64,000 nucleotides of DNA, from assembly GCF_013358405.1 (NCBI RefSeq), contig NZ_CP054836.1, positions 1,302,001-1,366,000 of the forward strand, written 5' to 3'. How positions within the stretch are numbered: the first letter of the stretch is position 1; every line of letters begins with the position of its first letter. The notes beneath the pieces are model-generated. The model was given only the letters and a program-made list of their open reading frames with translations, was not told where the DNA came from and ran no database searches. Origin of the DNA: Oricola thermophila (GTDB taxonomy: Bacteria; Pseudomonadota; Alphaproteobacteria; Rhizobiales; Rhizobiaceae). Made by a program: the position numbers and the translations under genes. Below are positions 33,162 to 43,574 of the stretch, in pieces.

Positions 33162-33237
33162 TGGTGAGCGCGCAGGGGTTCGAACCCTGGACCTACTGAT
33201 TAAAAGTCAGTTGCTCTACCAGCTGAGCTACGCGCTC
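33162..33237 (-). tRNA. tRNA-Lys (anticodon UUU)
   Basis: On the - strand a complete 76-nt cloverleaf: acceptor GAGCGCG with CGCGCTC, TA at positions 8-9, D arm GCTC/GAGC, anticodon stem ACTGA/TCAGT with loop CTTTTAA, variable AGGTC, T arm CAGGG-TTCGAAC-CCCTG, discriminator A and an encoded CCA end. All stems pair perfectly. The 292 bp between it and the chemoreceptor gene, and the 205 bp before ccdA, hold nothing I can recognise. Confidence 0.97.
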
Positions 33238-33442
33238 CCGACCGGCGGACCCGCCGTCAAGACGGCACGTTCATAGGGATGCCACTCCGGACGGTCAACA
33301 GCTATTTGCGTGTCCGCCGACGAAAAACGTGGCAATTCGCCGCCGCGCGAAATGGTGATTTCCACGCGAGGATCAGATGTCCTATGGAGACGCCGCCGCC
33401 TGCCGGGCGGCCTGTGCCATACATGAACGGACCGGAGCGGAA

Positions 33443-34201
33443 ATGGCTGTCGACGTATCCTATGTCAGTGCGCTAGCGGCAGGTGCGCTTTCCTTCCTTT
33501 CGCCATGCGTCCTGCCGCTCGTGCCGCCCTACCTGTGCTACATGGCAGGCGTGTCGGTCGAACAGTTCCGCGGCGAAACGGGCCAGGGCGACGGCACGGT
33601 CGCGGCGGCGCCGGCGCGGCTGCCGCTTCTTGTCGCGTCACTGACCTTCGTCGCCGGCTTTACCACGGTTTTCGTCGCGCTCGGCGCCGGCGCCAGCACG
33701 ATCGGCGCGCTGCTGCGGGCCTGGCAGGACTGGCTGGCGATGGCAGCCGGCGTCGTCATCATCCTGATGGGGCTGAACTTCCTCGGCGTCTTCCGGATAG
33801 CCTTGCTCTCGAGAGAAGCCCGGTTCCAGACTCAGGGCGCCCCCGCCAACCCATTCGCGGCCTATGTCATGGGCCTCGCTTTCGCCTTCGGCTGGACACC
33901 TTGCATCGGCCCGGTCCTCGGCCCGATCCTGACTCTTGCCGGCGCGCGCGAGAGCGTGGGGGAGGGCGCGGCGTTGCTCGCAGTCTATTCGGCCGGCCTC
34001 GGTATCCCGTTTCTCCTGGCAGCCATGTTCTCCGGGGCGTTCATGCGATTCATGCAATCCTTCCGCACCCATCTCGGGACGGTAGAAAAGGTTATCGGGG
34101 GGCTGTTGGTGATCGCCGGCATCCTTTTCCTCACCGGCGGCATGCAATCCATGTCGTTCTGGCTTTTGGAACGCTTCCCGGTTCTCGGCACGCTCGGCTA
34201 G
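33443..34201 (+). CDS. ccdA: Cytochrome c biogenesis protein CcdA
   Basis: A six-helix inner-membrane thiol-disulfide shuttle that carries electrons from cytoplasmic thioredoxin to periplasmic thiol pathways, including haem ligation. 252 residues from ATG after GGAGCGG. The redox cysteines are placed as expected: C22 in FLSPCVLPL and C154 in GWTPCIGPVLGPIL. No ccm genes are adjacent. It shares its stop with the next, convergent gene (CTAG, 34198-34201). Confidence 0.93.
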   Translation: MAVDVSYVSALAAGALSFLSPCVLPLVPPYLCYMAGVSVEQFRGETGQGDGTVAAAPARLPLLVASLTFVAGFTTVFVALGAGASTIGALLRAWQDWLAMAAGVVIILMGLNFLGVFRIALLSREARFQTQGAPANPFAAYVMGLAFAFGWTPCIGPVLGPILTLAGARESVGEGAALLAVYSAGLGIPFLLAAMFSGAFMRFMQSFRTHLGTVEKVIGGLLVIAGILFLTGGMQSMSFWLLERFPVLGTLG

Positions 34202-35133
34202 GACTTGTTTTCGACCCGCCGGCGAAAAAGTCCGGAAGGGAAGGTTGCGACGATTACGCCCGCCATGACGAGGGCGATGCCTGTCGCGTGGTAGAAATGG
34301 AACTCCTCGCCGAGAAAAATGACGGAGAGACCGACTCCGCAAGGCGGCATCAAATACATGAACACCCCGGCGATTGATGCGCCGAGTGTGCGCACGCCGT
34401 ACTGATACGTCGAAAACGCCAGCAGCGATGAAATGAAGATGATTCCTGAAATGGCCATCCAGCTGTGCAATCCCGCCGGAAACCCGTGGCCGCGTGACAA
34501 TTCCCAAACTGCCATGGGCAAATTGACCAGTGCGCCGAACATGGCGACCAGTCCGAACAGCATCAAATTGCTCGCCCGGCGGATCGGCTCGGAGCGGTAC
34601 AGGATCGAATAGCCTGCCCAACCGAATGCCGCCAGCAGCACCAGCACGTCGCCGAGGTTGAACGACAGTGACCACAAGGTTTCAAACGAACCGCGAAGAA
34701 CGATGACGGCAACGCCGGCGAATGCGGCAATCGTCCCGACCATTTCGCGCGCGTGGCTGCGTCGCCCATACAGGACTCGTTCAAGGACAATAATGAGCAC
34801 CGGTGATGTCGTGTAGATCAGCGTGCCGTTGGTCGCGGTCGTGAAATTCAAGGCCAGATAGATGCCACCCCCGCATACGCCCATGCCGAGAAAGCCGAGC
34901 AGCGCCAGACGTTTCAGCTCGCCCCTCAACAAGGGCCCGACCGTCGCCCGGTGCCGGAAGACAAACGGTGAGAGAATTAGCGCGACGCAACTCCAGCGAA
35001 TCGTCGCGAGCAGGAACGGGGCGATTTCACCCGACACGTATCGGCCGAAAACGAGATTGCTCGAAAAGAACAGCGGCGATGCCAGCATCACCAGATATGG
35101 CAGGTACGTTGGCGAATACTGGTTGTCGGACAT
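34198..35133 (-). CDS. DMT-superfamily (EamA) transporter
   Basis: 311 residues with ten predicted membrane helices arranged as two EamA repeats (about 15-140 and 160-295). The first repeat includes SSNLVFGRYVSGEIAPFLLA, the second WAGYSILYRSEPIRR. Family members export metabolites or drugs; the substrate cannot be told from sequence. The stop codon is shared with ccdA through CTAG. About 136 bp separate it from glmU, divergently. Confidence 0.88.
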   Translation of the reverse strand: MSDNQYSPTYLPYLVMLASPLFFSSNLVFGRYVSGEIAPFLLATIRWSCVALILSPFVFRHRATVGPLLRGELKRLALLGFLGMGVCGGGIYLALNFTTATNGTLIYTTSPVLIIVLERVLYGRRSHAREMVGTIAAFAGVAVIVLRGSFETLWSLSFNLGDVLVLLAAFGWAGYSILYRSEPIRRASNLMLFGLVAMFGALVNLPMAVWELSRGHGFPAGLHSWMAISGIIFISSLLAFSTYQYGVRTLGASIAGVFMYLMPPCGVGLSVIFLGEEFHFYHATGIALVMAGVIVATFPSGLFRRRVENKS

Positions 35134-35269
35134 GTTACCGCCATAGATGCCCGGGACGGAGTGGACAAGTGGGGCCGCGACGGGAATCCGTTTCCCGGAT
35201 GGAAACCGCGCGTGAATCCCGCTATGCGCTGACTCGTCCGCACACTAGATCCGCCCGGAGGCCCATCTC

Positions 35270-36625
35270 ATGGCTCGCAGCTGTCTGACCATCATCCTTG
35301 CCGCTGGACAGGGAACCCGGATGAAGTCCGCCCTGCCGAAAGTGCTCCACCCGGTAGCCGGCCTGCCGATGGCCGCGCATGTCGCGAGGACGGCACAGGC
35401 GGCGGGCTCGGAATCCATTGCCGTCGTTATCGGCCACGGCGGCGCCGAAGTGCGACAGACCCTGTCGGGCATGCTGGATGGTGCAACCTTTCACGAGCAG
35501 GACGGACAGCTCGGCACGGCCCACGCGGTACTGGCGGCGCGCGATTCGATCGCGAAGGGATACGATGACGTTCTCGTCATGTTCGGCGACACCCCACTTG
35601 TCCGCCCCGGTGTCATGCGCGCTGCCCGCGCGCGTCTCGCGGAGGGGGCTTCGGTCGCTGTGGTGGGCTTCCGGCCCGCAGATCCCTCGGGTTACGGCAG
35701 GCTGATCGAGAGGGACGGCGAACTCGTGGCAATTCGCGAGGATCGTGAAGCAAACGATGAAGAAAGGCGGATAGGCTTTTGTAATGGCGGAATAATGGCC
35801 TTTTCCGGTGACTCCATTCTGGAGCTGCTGAATGCCGTCGGCAACGACAATGCCAAGGGCGAATACTACATGACCGACGCGGTGGAAATCGCCCGGAGCC
35901 TGGGCCGGAGGGTCGTCGCCATAGAAGCGCCGGTCGAGGATGTCGTCGGCGTGAACACGCGCCGCGACCTCGCTGCGGTGGAAGCGATCTGGCAGCATCG
36001 CGCCCGTTGCGACTTCCTCGACAGCGGCGTGACCATGCTCGCCCCGGACACGGTTTTCCTGCATCACGACACGAAGATCGAGCCCGATGCGATTATCGAG
36101 CCGAATGTCGTCTTCGGCCCCGGTGTCGAGATCAAGGCCGGCGCGCGCATTCGCTCGTTCTCCTACATGGAAGGGGCGGTCGTGGGAGAGAATGCCGAAA
36201 TCGGCCCCTTTGCCCGGCTGCGCCCCGGCGCCCGGCTTTCGGAAAAATCCAAGGTGGGCAATTTCTGCGAGGTGAAGAATTCCGAGATAGGCGAGGGGGC
36301 TAAGGTGAACCACCTGACCTATGTCGGCGATTCGGTGGTCGGCCCCCGCGCCAATCTGGGTGCTGGCACCATCACCTGCAACTATGACGGCTACGGCAAG
36401 CACCTTACGGAAATCGGCGCCAACGCCTTCGTCGGCTCGAACACCTCCCTGGTCGCCCCGGTGCGCATCGGGGACAACGCCTATATCGCTTCCGGTTCGG
36501 TCGTGACCGACGAGGTGCCCGACGACGCCGTTGCCTTCGCCCGCTCGCGCCAGATCAACAAGGAGGGGCTGGCACCGAAGCTGCGCGCGCGTTTCAAGGC
36601 GGCGAAGGAAGCGAAAAAGGGCTAG
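35270..36625 (+). CDS. glmU: Bifunctional GlcNAc-1-P uridylyltransferase / GlcN-1-P acetyltransferase
   Basis: Makes UDP-GlcNAc for peptidoglycan and lipid A (the LpxA substrate). 451 residues. The N-terminal pyrophosphorylase domain carries [20 protein letters not shown] (about residues 6-25); the C-terminal left-handed beta helix includes the acetyltransferase region with [13 protein letters not shown] and [11 protein letters not shown]. Length is standard. Convergent with recG, sharing CTAG. Confidence 0.97.
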   Translation: MARSCLTIILAAGQGTRMKSALPKVLHPVAGLPMAAHVARTAQAAGSESIAVVIGHGGAEVRQTLSGMLDGATFHEQDGQLGTAHAVLAARDSIAKGYDDVLVMFGDTPLVRPGVMRAARARLAEGASVAVVGFRPADPSGYGRLIERDGELVAIREDREANDEERRIGFCNGGIMAFSGDSILELLNAVGNDNAKGEYYMTDAVEIARSLGRRVVAIEAPVEDVVGVNTRRDLAAVEAIWQHRARCDFLDSGVTMLAPDTVFLHHDTKIEPDAIIEPNVVFGPGVEIKAGARIRSFSYMEGAVVGENAEIGPFARLRPGARLSEKSKVGNFCEVKNSEIGEGAKVNHLTYVGDSVVGPRANLGAGTITCNYDGYGKHLTEIGANAFVGSNTSLVAPVRIGDNAYIASGSVVTDEVPDDAVAFARSRQINKEGLAPKLRARFKAAKEAKKG

Positions 36626-38730
36626 CCCGCCCGCAGCAGGCGGATCGCCTCGTCACGTTCGAAAAGGTAGAGCAGGATACGCAGCGCCGCACCGCGCTCC
36701 GTATCCAGGTCGGCATCCGTCTCGATGATGAGTCGCGCATCGTCGCGGGCGACTTCCAGCAAGTCCGCGTGATCGGCTAGCGAGGCCAGCCGGTAGCTGG
36801 CTGAGCCGGACTGGCGGGTACCGAGCACCTCGCCTTCGCCGCGGAGCTTCAGATCCTCCTCCGCAATGCGGAAGCCGTCCTCGGTTTCCCGCATGATCGC
36901 CAGCCGCGCGTGAGCCACCTCGCCAAGCGGCTCCTTGTAGAGCAAAAGGCAGGTGGAGCGTCCCGTGCCGCGCCCGACACGGCCACGCAACTGGTGCAAT
37001 TGCGCGAGACCGAATCGCTCGGCGTGCTCGATCACCATGATCGTCGCGTCCGGCACGTCGACGCCGACCTCGATCACAGTCGTTGCCACCAGCAGGCGTA
37101 TTTCTCCGTCCTTGAATGCCTGCATGACGGCATCCTTTTCCTCGCCCTTCATACGCCCGTGCACGATGCCCATCGGCGCGTCGATCGCCTTTTTCAGCGC
37201 GTCGAAACGTTCCTCGACCGACACGACCTTCAATTCGTCGTTTTCCTCGACGAGCGGACATATCCAGTAGATCTTCTCGCCCCGCGCCATGGCGCTGCGG
37301 GCCCGTTCCACCACCTCATCCAGGCGTCCGGCGGGAACCGTCACGGTCTGCACGGGCTGCCGGCCCGGCGGCTTGGTATCGAGCCTGGAGACATCCATGT
37401 CGCCATAGGCGGTGAGCACCAGAGTGCGGGGGATCGGCGTCGCCGTCATGACGAGCATGTCCGAATGCTGCCCCTTGGACGACAGCATGAGGCGCTGGTG
37501 CACGCCGAACCTGTGCTGCTCGTCGACAACGGCAAGGCCGAGATCCCGGAACTGCACGCTTTCCTGGAACAGGGCGTGCGTGCCGACGAGAATGTCGATC
37601 TCACCGGCCTTCAGCGCCGCCAGCGTTTCCTCGCGGGCCTTGCCCTTTTCCCGCCCGGTTAGAATTCGGATCGTCAGACCCGCTGCCTCGACCAGCGGGC
37701 CGATGGAGGCGAAATGCTGGCGCGCGAGGATTTCCGTCGGCGCCATCATCGCGGCTTGCGCGCCGGCCTCGATGACGTTCGCCATTGCCAGCAGTGCAAC
37801 GATGGTCTTTCCGGACCCGACATCGCCCTGCAGCAGCCGCAACATGCGCTCCGGCCGTTCCTGGTCCGTGCGGATCTCGCCGAGCGCGCGTTCCTGCGCG
37901 TCCGTCAGGCTGTATGGGAAGGTTTCCCGAATCCGGCCGGCAATCTCGCCGTTGCCCTTGAAAACGCGGCCCGCCGTTTTCTTCATCTTTCGGCGAACCA
38001 GGCCGAGCGCCAGCTGTCCAGACAGGAGTTCGTCGTAAGCCAGCCGCCTGCGCGCCGGCGTCTGCAGATCGACGTCGGCGGCATCGCGCGGCGCATGCAA
38101 CCGCTCGAGGCTCTCGCGGAAGTTGGGGAAGTCCTGTTTGGCCAAGAGGTGCGGGTCGATCCATTCCGGCAGTTCCGGCACCCGTTCAAGCGCGGACAGG
38201 ACTGCCTTGCGCAGAACCTTGCCCGACAATCCGGCCGTCAGCGGATAGACCGGCTCGACCAACGGCAGGGACCCGGCGTTCTCCTCGGATACGATATGGT
38301 CCGGATGGACCATAGTCGGCCGGCCGTTGAACCACTCGACGCGACCGGAAACGAGGACGGTCTCGCCGACGGGCAGGGCCCTTTCCAGCCATGCGGCCTT
38401 GGCGTGAAAGAACACGAGCCCGATTTCGCCAGTCTCGTCGTGGGCGAAAACCCGATAGGGCACGTTGCCGCGCCCACGCGGCGAGGGCTGGTGCCGGTCC
38501 ACGCGAACCTTCAGCGTAACGATGGCGCCCTCCGGCGCCAGCGCGACACCGGGTTGCTTCCGCCTGTCGATAATCGAATGGGGCAGGTGGAACGCGAGGC
38601 CAAGCACACGCGGTTCTTCCATCGCCTCCGGCACGGGCAGAAGGTTTGCAAGCGTCCGCGCCAGACGCGGGCCGATCCCGTCGATGACGCTGACGGGCGC
38701 GAACAGGGGATCGAGAACGGGCGGGCGCAT
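36622..38730 (-). CDS. recG: ATP-dependent DNA helicase RecG
   Basis: A branch-migration helicase that rescues stalled replication forks. 702 residues from ATG at 38730, chosen because the family starts [12 protein letters not shown]; the frame is open 30 codons further but that part is not family-like. An N-terminal wedge domain (OB fold) is followed by the helicase core with Walker [12 protein letters not shown], the DExH-type box [20 protein letters not shown] and the RecG TRG-type motif region near the C-terminus. Divergent from sdhE-mfd across about 100 bp. Confidence 0.96.
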   Translation of the reverse strand: MRPPVLDPLFAPVSVIDGIGPRLARTLANLLPVPEAMEEPRVLGLAFHLPHSIIDRRKQPGVALAPEGAIVTLKVRVDRHQPSPRGRGNVPYRVFAHDETGEIGLVFFHAKAAWLERALPVGETVLVSGRVEWFNGRPTMVHPDHIVSEENAGSLPLVEPVYPLTAGLSGKVLRKAVLSALERVPELPEWIDPHLLAKQDFPNFRESLERLHAPRDAADVDLQTPARRRLAYDELLSGQLALGLVRRKMKKTAGRVFKGNGEIAGRIRETFPYSLTDAQERALGEIRTDQERPERMLRLLQGDVGSGKTIVALLAMANVIEAGAQAAMMAPTEILARQHFASIGPLVEAAGLTIRILTGREKGKAREETLAALKAGEIDILVGTHALFQESVQFRDLGLAVVDEQHRFGVHQRLMLSSKGQHSDMLVMTATPIPRTLVLTAYGDMDVSRLDTKPPGRQPVQTVTVPAGRLDEVVERARSAMARGEKIYWICPLVEENDELKVVSVEERFDALKKAIDAPMGIVHGRMKGEEKDAVMQAFKDGEIRLLVATTVIEVGVDVPDATIMVIEHAERFGLAQLHQLRGRVGRGTGRSTCLLLYKEPLGEVAHARLAIMRETEDGFRIAEEDLKLRGEGEVLGTRQSGSASYRLASLADHADLLEVARDDARLIIETDADLDTERGAALRILLYLFERDEAIRLLRAG

Positions 38731-38832
38731 GACGCCATCTTTCATGTCGGCAACGGACTGATCAAGGCTGACAAGTGGCCGGGCGGGCGTTATACCGGCC
38801 TCCATTCTCCAATCCCTCAAAGACCGGTCGCC

Positions 38833-39123
38833 ATGTCTCCGTCACAGCAGGACGCTTGCAACAATCTCGAATCCCGTCGTCGTCGCGCCAGATTTCGCGC
38901 CTGGCACCGGGGCATGAAGGAGATGGACCTGCTGCTCGGCAAATATGCCGACGCGCAGGTGGACTCGATGACACTGGAAGACCTCGACAGCTTCGAGGCG
39001 CTGCTGGAGATACTCGATCGCGATCTGTTCAAGTGGTTCACGGGCGAAGGGCCGGTTCCGGCCGAACAGGATACGCCGCTGTTCCGCGCGATCTGCGAGT
39101 TCCACGGAATCGGACGCAAATGA
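38833..39123 (+). CDS. sdhE: FAD assembly factor SdhE
   Basis: A 96-residue protein of the SdhE/DUF339 family, which helps attach FAD to succinate dehydrogenase flavoprotein. The conserved RGMKEMDLLLGKYAD motif (RGxxE) is present near residue 28. It begins with ATG 38833; the frame is open far upstream only as a shadow of recG. Its stop overlaps the mfd start (ATGA), so the two are coupled. The sdhE-mfd pairing is common in Rhizobiales. Confidence 0.93.
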   Translation: MSPSQQDACNNLESRRRRARFRAWHRGMKEMDLLLGKYADAQVDSMTLEDLDSFEALLEILDRDLFKWFTGEGPVPAEQDTPLFRAICEFHGIGRK

Positions 39124-42100
39124 GCGCGAAGCCGAAAAAGCCCTGGATCGACGTTCCAGACATCCCCGCCGATGCCGGACGCGTGGCGTTTTCGTCAGTC
39201 TCCGCCGGAGCGGAGCCGTTCGTTGTCAACGCCCTGTGCTCGAAGGCTGCCGCCGCGGGCGGCCCGGTCATCTATGTCGCGCGCGACGGAGCGGCGCTGG
39301 GTGACTGGATGCAGGTCTTTTCCTTCGTCGCCCCGGACATCGAGATCGTCGACTTTCCTGCCTGGGACTGCCTTCCCTATGACCGGGTTTCGCCCGGGGC
39401 CGATGTCTCGGCACGCCGACTAGCGGCGATGAGCCGGATCGCGGAACTGCGCGACAACCCGGCTCCGGCGGTGATCGTGACCACGGCCAACGCGGTACTG
39501 CAGCGGATGCCGCGTCCCGAGACGATCGCCGAACAGACGATCGTGGCCAGACCAGGCCAGCATGTGCGCATGGACGATATCGCCACTGCGCTGGCAACTG
39601 CCGGGTTCGAGCGCGTTCCGACGGTGCGCGAGGTCGGCGAGTATGCCGTGCGCGGCGGCATCCTGGATATCCTCGCGCCCGGAATGGACGAGGCAATGCG
39701 GCTCGATTTCTTCGGCGACACGCTGGAAAGCGTGCGCGCCTTCGACCCGGCCACGCAACGCACCACCGGCCAGCGGAAGGAATTCACCCTTCGGCCGGCC
39801 AGCGAGATCTCGCTGACGGCGGAAAGCGTCGCACGGTTCCGCCAGGGCTATCTGACGACATTCGGCGCGCCGACGCGCGACGACGCGCTCTACGCCTCGG
39901 TCACCAGCCAGCAGCGCTTCGCCGGAATGGAACACTGGTTGCCGCTGTTCCACGACGAACTGACGACGCTGTTCGACTGCCTGCCCGAGGCGCCGGTGGT
40001 GCTCGAACACTTGGTGCGGGAAGCACTGACGGAACGGCGCGCCATGATCGAGGATCACTACGAGGCCCGCCAGAACCAGTCGGACGGCATGCTCGGCGGG
40101 GACGGCGTACCCTACAAGCCGCTGCCGCCCGATGCCCTCTACCTGACACCGGACGAGGCGATAGGGCGCGCGACCTCGCGGCTGACCATCGATCTCTCGC
40201 CCTTCGGCGTGCCCGAGACCCCCGAAACTTCTGTCTTCGATCTCGGCATAGCGGCCGGTCGGAACTTCGCCATGGAACGCGCGGACAAGGAGGCCAATGT
40301 CTTCGACCAGGCCGCGAAACACATCGCGGCCCTGCGCGCCAACGGCAAGCGCGTGTTCCTGGCCGGCTGGAGCGAGGGATCGCTGGCGCGGCTGATCCAG
40401 ATCCTCGAGGAACACGGGCTGGAAGGCATCGAGACCGTCTCGGGCGTCGGCGTCGCCGCCGCGATGAACCGCACGCGAATTCCCGCCGCAGTCCTCAGCA
40501 TCGAACACGGTTTCGAAACCGACAAGTTCGCTCTTGTCGCGGAGCAGGACATACTCGGCGACCGGCTGGTGCGCCATCGGCGTCGGAAGAAGGCCTCCGA
40601 CTTCATCTCGGAAGCCTCGGCGCTTGCCGAGGGCGACATTGTCGTCCACGTCGATCACGGCATCGGACAGTTCGTCGGCCTGCGCACGATCGAGGCCGCC
40701 GGCGCCCCGCACGACTGCCTCGAGATCGTCTATGCCGGGGACGGGCGTCTGTTCCTGCCGGTCGAAAACATCGAACTTCTATCGCGCTACGGATCGGATG
40801 CCAGCACGGCTGTTCTGGACCGGCTCGGCGGCGGCGCATGGCAGGCGCGCAAGGCCAAGCTGAAGAAGCGCCTGCTCGACATGGCCGACCAGCTGATCCG
40901 CATTGCCGCGGCGCGCGAGGCCCGCTCCGCGCCGGTGCTGCGGCCGCCGGAAGGGCTCTATGACGAATTCGCGGCGCGCTTCCCCTATGACGAGACCGAA
41001 GACCAGATGGCAGCCATCGACGCGGTGATCGGCGACCTTGTCGCCGGCAAGCCGATGGACCGGCTGGTCTGCGGCGATGTCGGCTTCGGCAAGACCGAGG
41101 TGGCGATCCGCGCCGCCTTCATCGCCGCGCTCAACGGCCAGCAGGTCGCCGTCGTCGTGCCGACCACGCTGCTCGCCCGCCAGCATTACCGCTCCTTCAG
41201 CGAGCGGTTCCGCGGACTGCCGGTGAAGGTCGCCCATGCCTCGCGCCTGGCCGGACCGAAGGCGCTGGCCGAGGCGAAGAAGGGCATCGCCGACGGCAGC
41301 GTAGACATCGTCGTGGGCACCCACGCGCTGCTCGGGTCCGGCATAAGCTTCAAGAACCTGGGGCTGCTGATCGTCGACGAGGAGCAGCATTTCGGCGTCA
41401 AGCACAAGGAACGGCTCAAGGAGCTGAAATCCGACGTCCACGTGCTGACGCTGACCGCGACGCCGATCCCGCGCACGCTGCAACTGGCCATGACGGGAGT
41501 GCGCGAGCTGTCGCTGATCTCCACGCCGCCGGTCGACCGGCTTGCCGTGCGCACCTTCGTCGCGCCGTTCGACCCGCTGGTCATCCGCGAAACCCTGCTG
41601 CGCGAGCGCTATCGCGGCGGCCAGAGCTTCTATGTCTGCCCGCGCATTTCCGACCTCGCGGAGGTGAATGCCTTCCTGGACGAGCACGTGCCGGAACTGA
41701 AGGTCGCCGTGGCGCATGGCCAGATGCCGCCGGGTGAGCTCGACGACATCATGAACGCCTTCTACGACGGCAGCTACGACGTACTGCTGTCGACCACCAT
41801 CGTGGAATCGGGGCTGGACATTCCGACCGCGAACACGATGATCGTGCATCGCGCCGACATGTTCGGCCTCGCGCAGCTCTACCAGATCCGGGGTCGGGTG
41901 GGCCGGTCCAAGGTCCGTGCCTACGCGCTGCTGACGCTGCCGGCAAAGAAGACACTCACCAAGACGGCGGAACGGCGGCTGAAGGTGCTGCAGTCCCTCG
42001 ACTCGCTGGGCGCCGGTTTCCAGCTCGCCAGCCACGATCTCGACATCCGCGGAGGCGGGAACCTGCTGGGGGAGGAACAATCCGGCCATATCAAGGAAGT

Positions 42101-42647
42101 CGGCTTCGAGCTTTACCAGCAGATGCTCGAGGAGGCGGTACTGGAAATGAAGGGCGAGCAGGTGGACGATCACGGCCAGTGGTCGCCGCAGATCTCGGTG
42201 GGCACGGCGGTCATGATCCCGGAAGGTTACGTCGGCGACCTGCAACTGCGCCTGTCGCTCTACCGCCGGCTCGGCGAGCTCGAGGACGTCCGCGATATCG
42301 ATGCCTTCGGCGCGGAACTGGCCGACCGGTTCGGCCCGCTGCCCGAGGAGGTCGAGCACCTGCTCAAGGTCGTCTACATCAAGGCACTGTGCCGCAAGGC
42401 GAATATCGAGAAGCTGGACGCCGGGCCGAAGGGCGCCGTGATCCAGTTCCGCAACGGCGAATTCGCCGATCCGGCCGGTCTCGTCGCCTATATCAGCGAG
42501 CAGGGCTCGTTGGCGAAGATACGGCCCGACCAGTCGGTCCTGTTTACCCGCGACTGGCCAACCCCTGCGAAGCGGCTTGCCGGCAGTGCCGTGCTGGCGA
42601 CCAAGCTTGCCAATCTCGCCGAATCGGCTGCCAGCGAGGCGGCCTGA
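39120..42647 (+). CDS. mfd: Transcription-repair coupling factor
   Basis: Removes stalled RNA polymerase and recruits UvrA. 1175 residues from the ATG overlapping the sdhE stop. Domains in order: UvrB-like homology region (to about 350), RNA-polymerase interaction domain (about 500-560, with DIVVHVDHGIGQFVGL), translocase motor with GDVGFGKTEVAIRAAF, VDEEQHFGVKHKE and [26 protein letters not shown] and the C-terminal TRCF domain. Length is slightly above the common 1150. Convergent with ialB. Confidence 0.97.
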   Translation: MSAKPKKPWIDVPDIPADAGRVAFSSVSAGAEPFVVNALCSKAAAAGGPVIYVARDGAALGDWMQVFSFVAPDIEIVDFPAWDCLPYDRVSPGADVSARRLAAMSRIAELRDNPAPAVIVTTANAVLQRMPRPETIAEQTIVARPGQHVRMDDIATALATAGFERVPTVREVGEYAVRGGILDILAPGMDEAMRLDFFGDTLESVRAFDPATQRTTGQRKEFTLRPASEISLTAESVARFRQGYLTTFGAPTRDDALYASVTSQQRFAGMEHWLPLFHDELTTLFDCLPEAPVVLEHLVREALTERRAMIEDHYEARQNQSDGMLGGDGVPYKPLPPDALYLTPDEAIGRATSRLTIDLSPFGVPETPETSVFDLGIAAGRNFAMERADKEANVFDQAAKHIAALRANGKRVFLAGWSEGSLARLIQILEEHGLEGIETVSGVGVAAAMNRTRIPAAVLSIEHGFETDKFALVAEQDILGDRLVRHRRRKKASDFISEASALAEGDIVVHVDHGIGQFVGLRTIEAAGAPHDCLEIVYAGDGRLFLPVENIELLSRYGSDASTAVLDRLGGGAWQARKAKLKKRLLDMADQLIRIAAAREARSAPVLRPPEGLYDEFAARFPYDETEDQMAAIDAVIGDLVAGKPMDRLVCGDVGFGKTEVAIRAAFIAALNGQQVAVVVPTTLLARQHYRSFSERFRGLPVKVAHASRLAGPKALAEAKKGIADGSVDIVVGTHALLGSGISFKNLGLLIVDEEQHFGVKHKERLKELKSDVHVLTLTATPIPRTLQLAMTGVRELSLISTPPVDRLAVRTFVAPFDPLVIRETLLRERYRGGQSFYVCPRISDLAEVNAFLDEHVPELKVAVAHGQMPPGELDDIMNAFYDGSYDVLLSTTIVESGLDIPTANTMIVHRADMFGLAQLYQIRGRVGRSKVRAYALLTLPAKKTLTKTAERRLKVLQSLDSLGAGFQLASHDLDIRGGGNLLGEEQSGHIKEVGFELYQQMLEEAVLEMKGEQVDDHGQWSPQISVGTAVMIPEGYVGDLQLRLSLYRRLGELEDVRDIDAFGAELADRFGPLPEEVEHLLKVVYIKALCRKANIEKLDAGPKGAVIQFRNGEFADPAGLVAYISEQGSLAKIRPDQSVLFTRDWPTPAKRLAGSAVLATKLANLAESAASEAA

Positions 42648-42680
42648 CCGTCACTGCACGACCGCCGGCAGAAGCCGCAT

Positions 42681-42707
42681 AAAAAAACGGGGCCGCGAAG
42701 GCCCCGT
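42681..42707 (-). terminator. Rho-independent terminator of the IalB-family gene
   Basis: ACGGGGCC (42687-42694) pairs perfectly with GGCCCCGT (42700-42707) around GCGAA. Read on the - strand it is followed by seven T residues (complement of 42681-42687), a strong intrinsic terminator. On the + strand it may also help end mfd transcription. Confidence 0.85.
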
Positions 42708-42732
42708 CCATCAGATGCCGCGCAGGGCGCGG

Positions 42733-43350
42733 TCAGTTGGCCTGCTTGGCCTTTTCCTGCTCCTCGAGCAGTTTCTTCTGGAAATCCTCGCGGCGCTTCT
42801 CGATCGCCTCCTGCAACTGCTGCTGGCGGCTCTCGACCTCCGACTGCTTCAGCGGCTCGCCCTCGAAAGCCGCGGTGAAGCCGGAAAGCGAAATGGTGAT
42901 CGGATTCGGCTGGTTCTGGAAGTTGATGGAAGTCAGCGTCATCTCGCCGCCCTTCTTCAGCGACGCGACCAGGGCATCGGTGAGCGGAGCTTCCGCAATG
43001 CAGCGATCGGGCAGGCAGATTGCGTAGTCGATCTTCTGCGCCTGACCGCCGTCGATCTGCATACCGATGCCGGCCGGGATAACGCGACCGGTCGGTACCG
43101 CTATCTGGAAGATGGCGCGATTCACCTTTCCGGTAATCTGGATCAGGTTCACTGCGGTCAGAAGCTGGCCGGTATTTGCCGTGCGGATGTTTTGCACATT
43201 GCAGATGTCGTTGTCTTCCTGCTTGCTGCAAACCTTGAACCAACCCTGCGGAACCTGCGGCGCCTGCGCCTGCGCAGCGGACATGATGCCGGTCGCGGCA
43301 ATGCCCGCGGACAGGACTGCGGCAATGGATTTACGGATAGTGGCGCGCAT
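42733..43350 (-). CDS. Invasion-associated locus B (IalB) family protein
   Basis: 205 residues from ATG at 43350, with a clear signal peptide (AAVLSAGIAATGIMSAAQAQA), so it is secreted or periplasmic. The body matches the IalB family (WFKVCSKQEDNDICNVQN at the N-terminus, YAICLPDRCIAEAPL in the middle). Cysteines in these segments are probably paired. The C-terminus is a charged coiled coil (ESRQQQLQEAIEKRREDFQK). IalB was named in Bartonella, but homologues are widespread in free-living Rhizobiales and the biochemical role is unclear. Confidence 0.88.
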   Translation of the reverse strand: MRATIRKSIAAVLSAGIAATGIMSAAQAQAPQVPQGWFKVCSKQEDNDICNVQNIRTANTGQLLTAVNLIQITGKVNRAIFQIAVPTGRVIPAGIGMQIDGGQAQKIDYAICLPDRCIAEAPLTDALVASLKKGGEMTLTSINFQNQPNPITISLSGFTAAFEGEPLKQSEVESRQQQLQEAIEKRREDFQKKLLEEQEKAKQAN

Positions 43351-43574
43351 TAAGCTGCATCCTTTTCTACGGTACTGAAATCGGTCTAGCGAACCGGTGG
43401 TATTCAATTGCGGCTACACCATGACGGATTGTTTTGGGCGGTGTGATACACAGGGATACCCGGCAATTCCAGCCCTGTTTCGTCGTTCAACCGAATTTAC
43501 CGTAAACGCTGGATTTGCCGCATCTGCGTGCTAGGTTCCGATTCCAGCGTCAGCGACGAACCGAAGAGAGGACG

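Noticed and set aside
35222..36403. A 393-codon - strand open frame inside glmU
   Set aside because: Antisense shadow of a verified glmU with intact motifs.
37714..38832. A long N-terminal extension of sdhE (frame open from 37714)
   Set aside because: The extension is antisense to recG, and SdhE proteins are about 90-100 residues. The ATG at 38833 gives the right size.
38775..39119. N-terminal extension of mfd back to 38775
   Set aside because: It overlaps sdhE in another frame. The ATGA junction at 39120 gives the normal Mfd N-terminus.
40779..42359. A 526-codon - strand open frame inside mfd
   Set aside because: Antisense shadow of the mfd motor domain; no start signals and no domain pattern.
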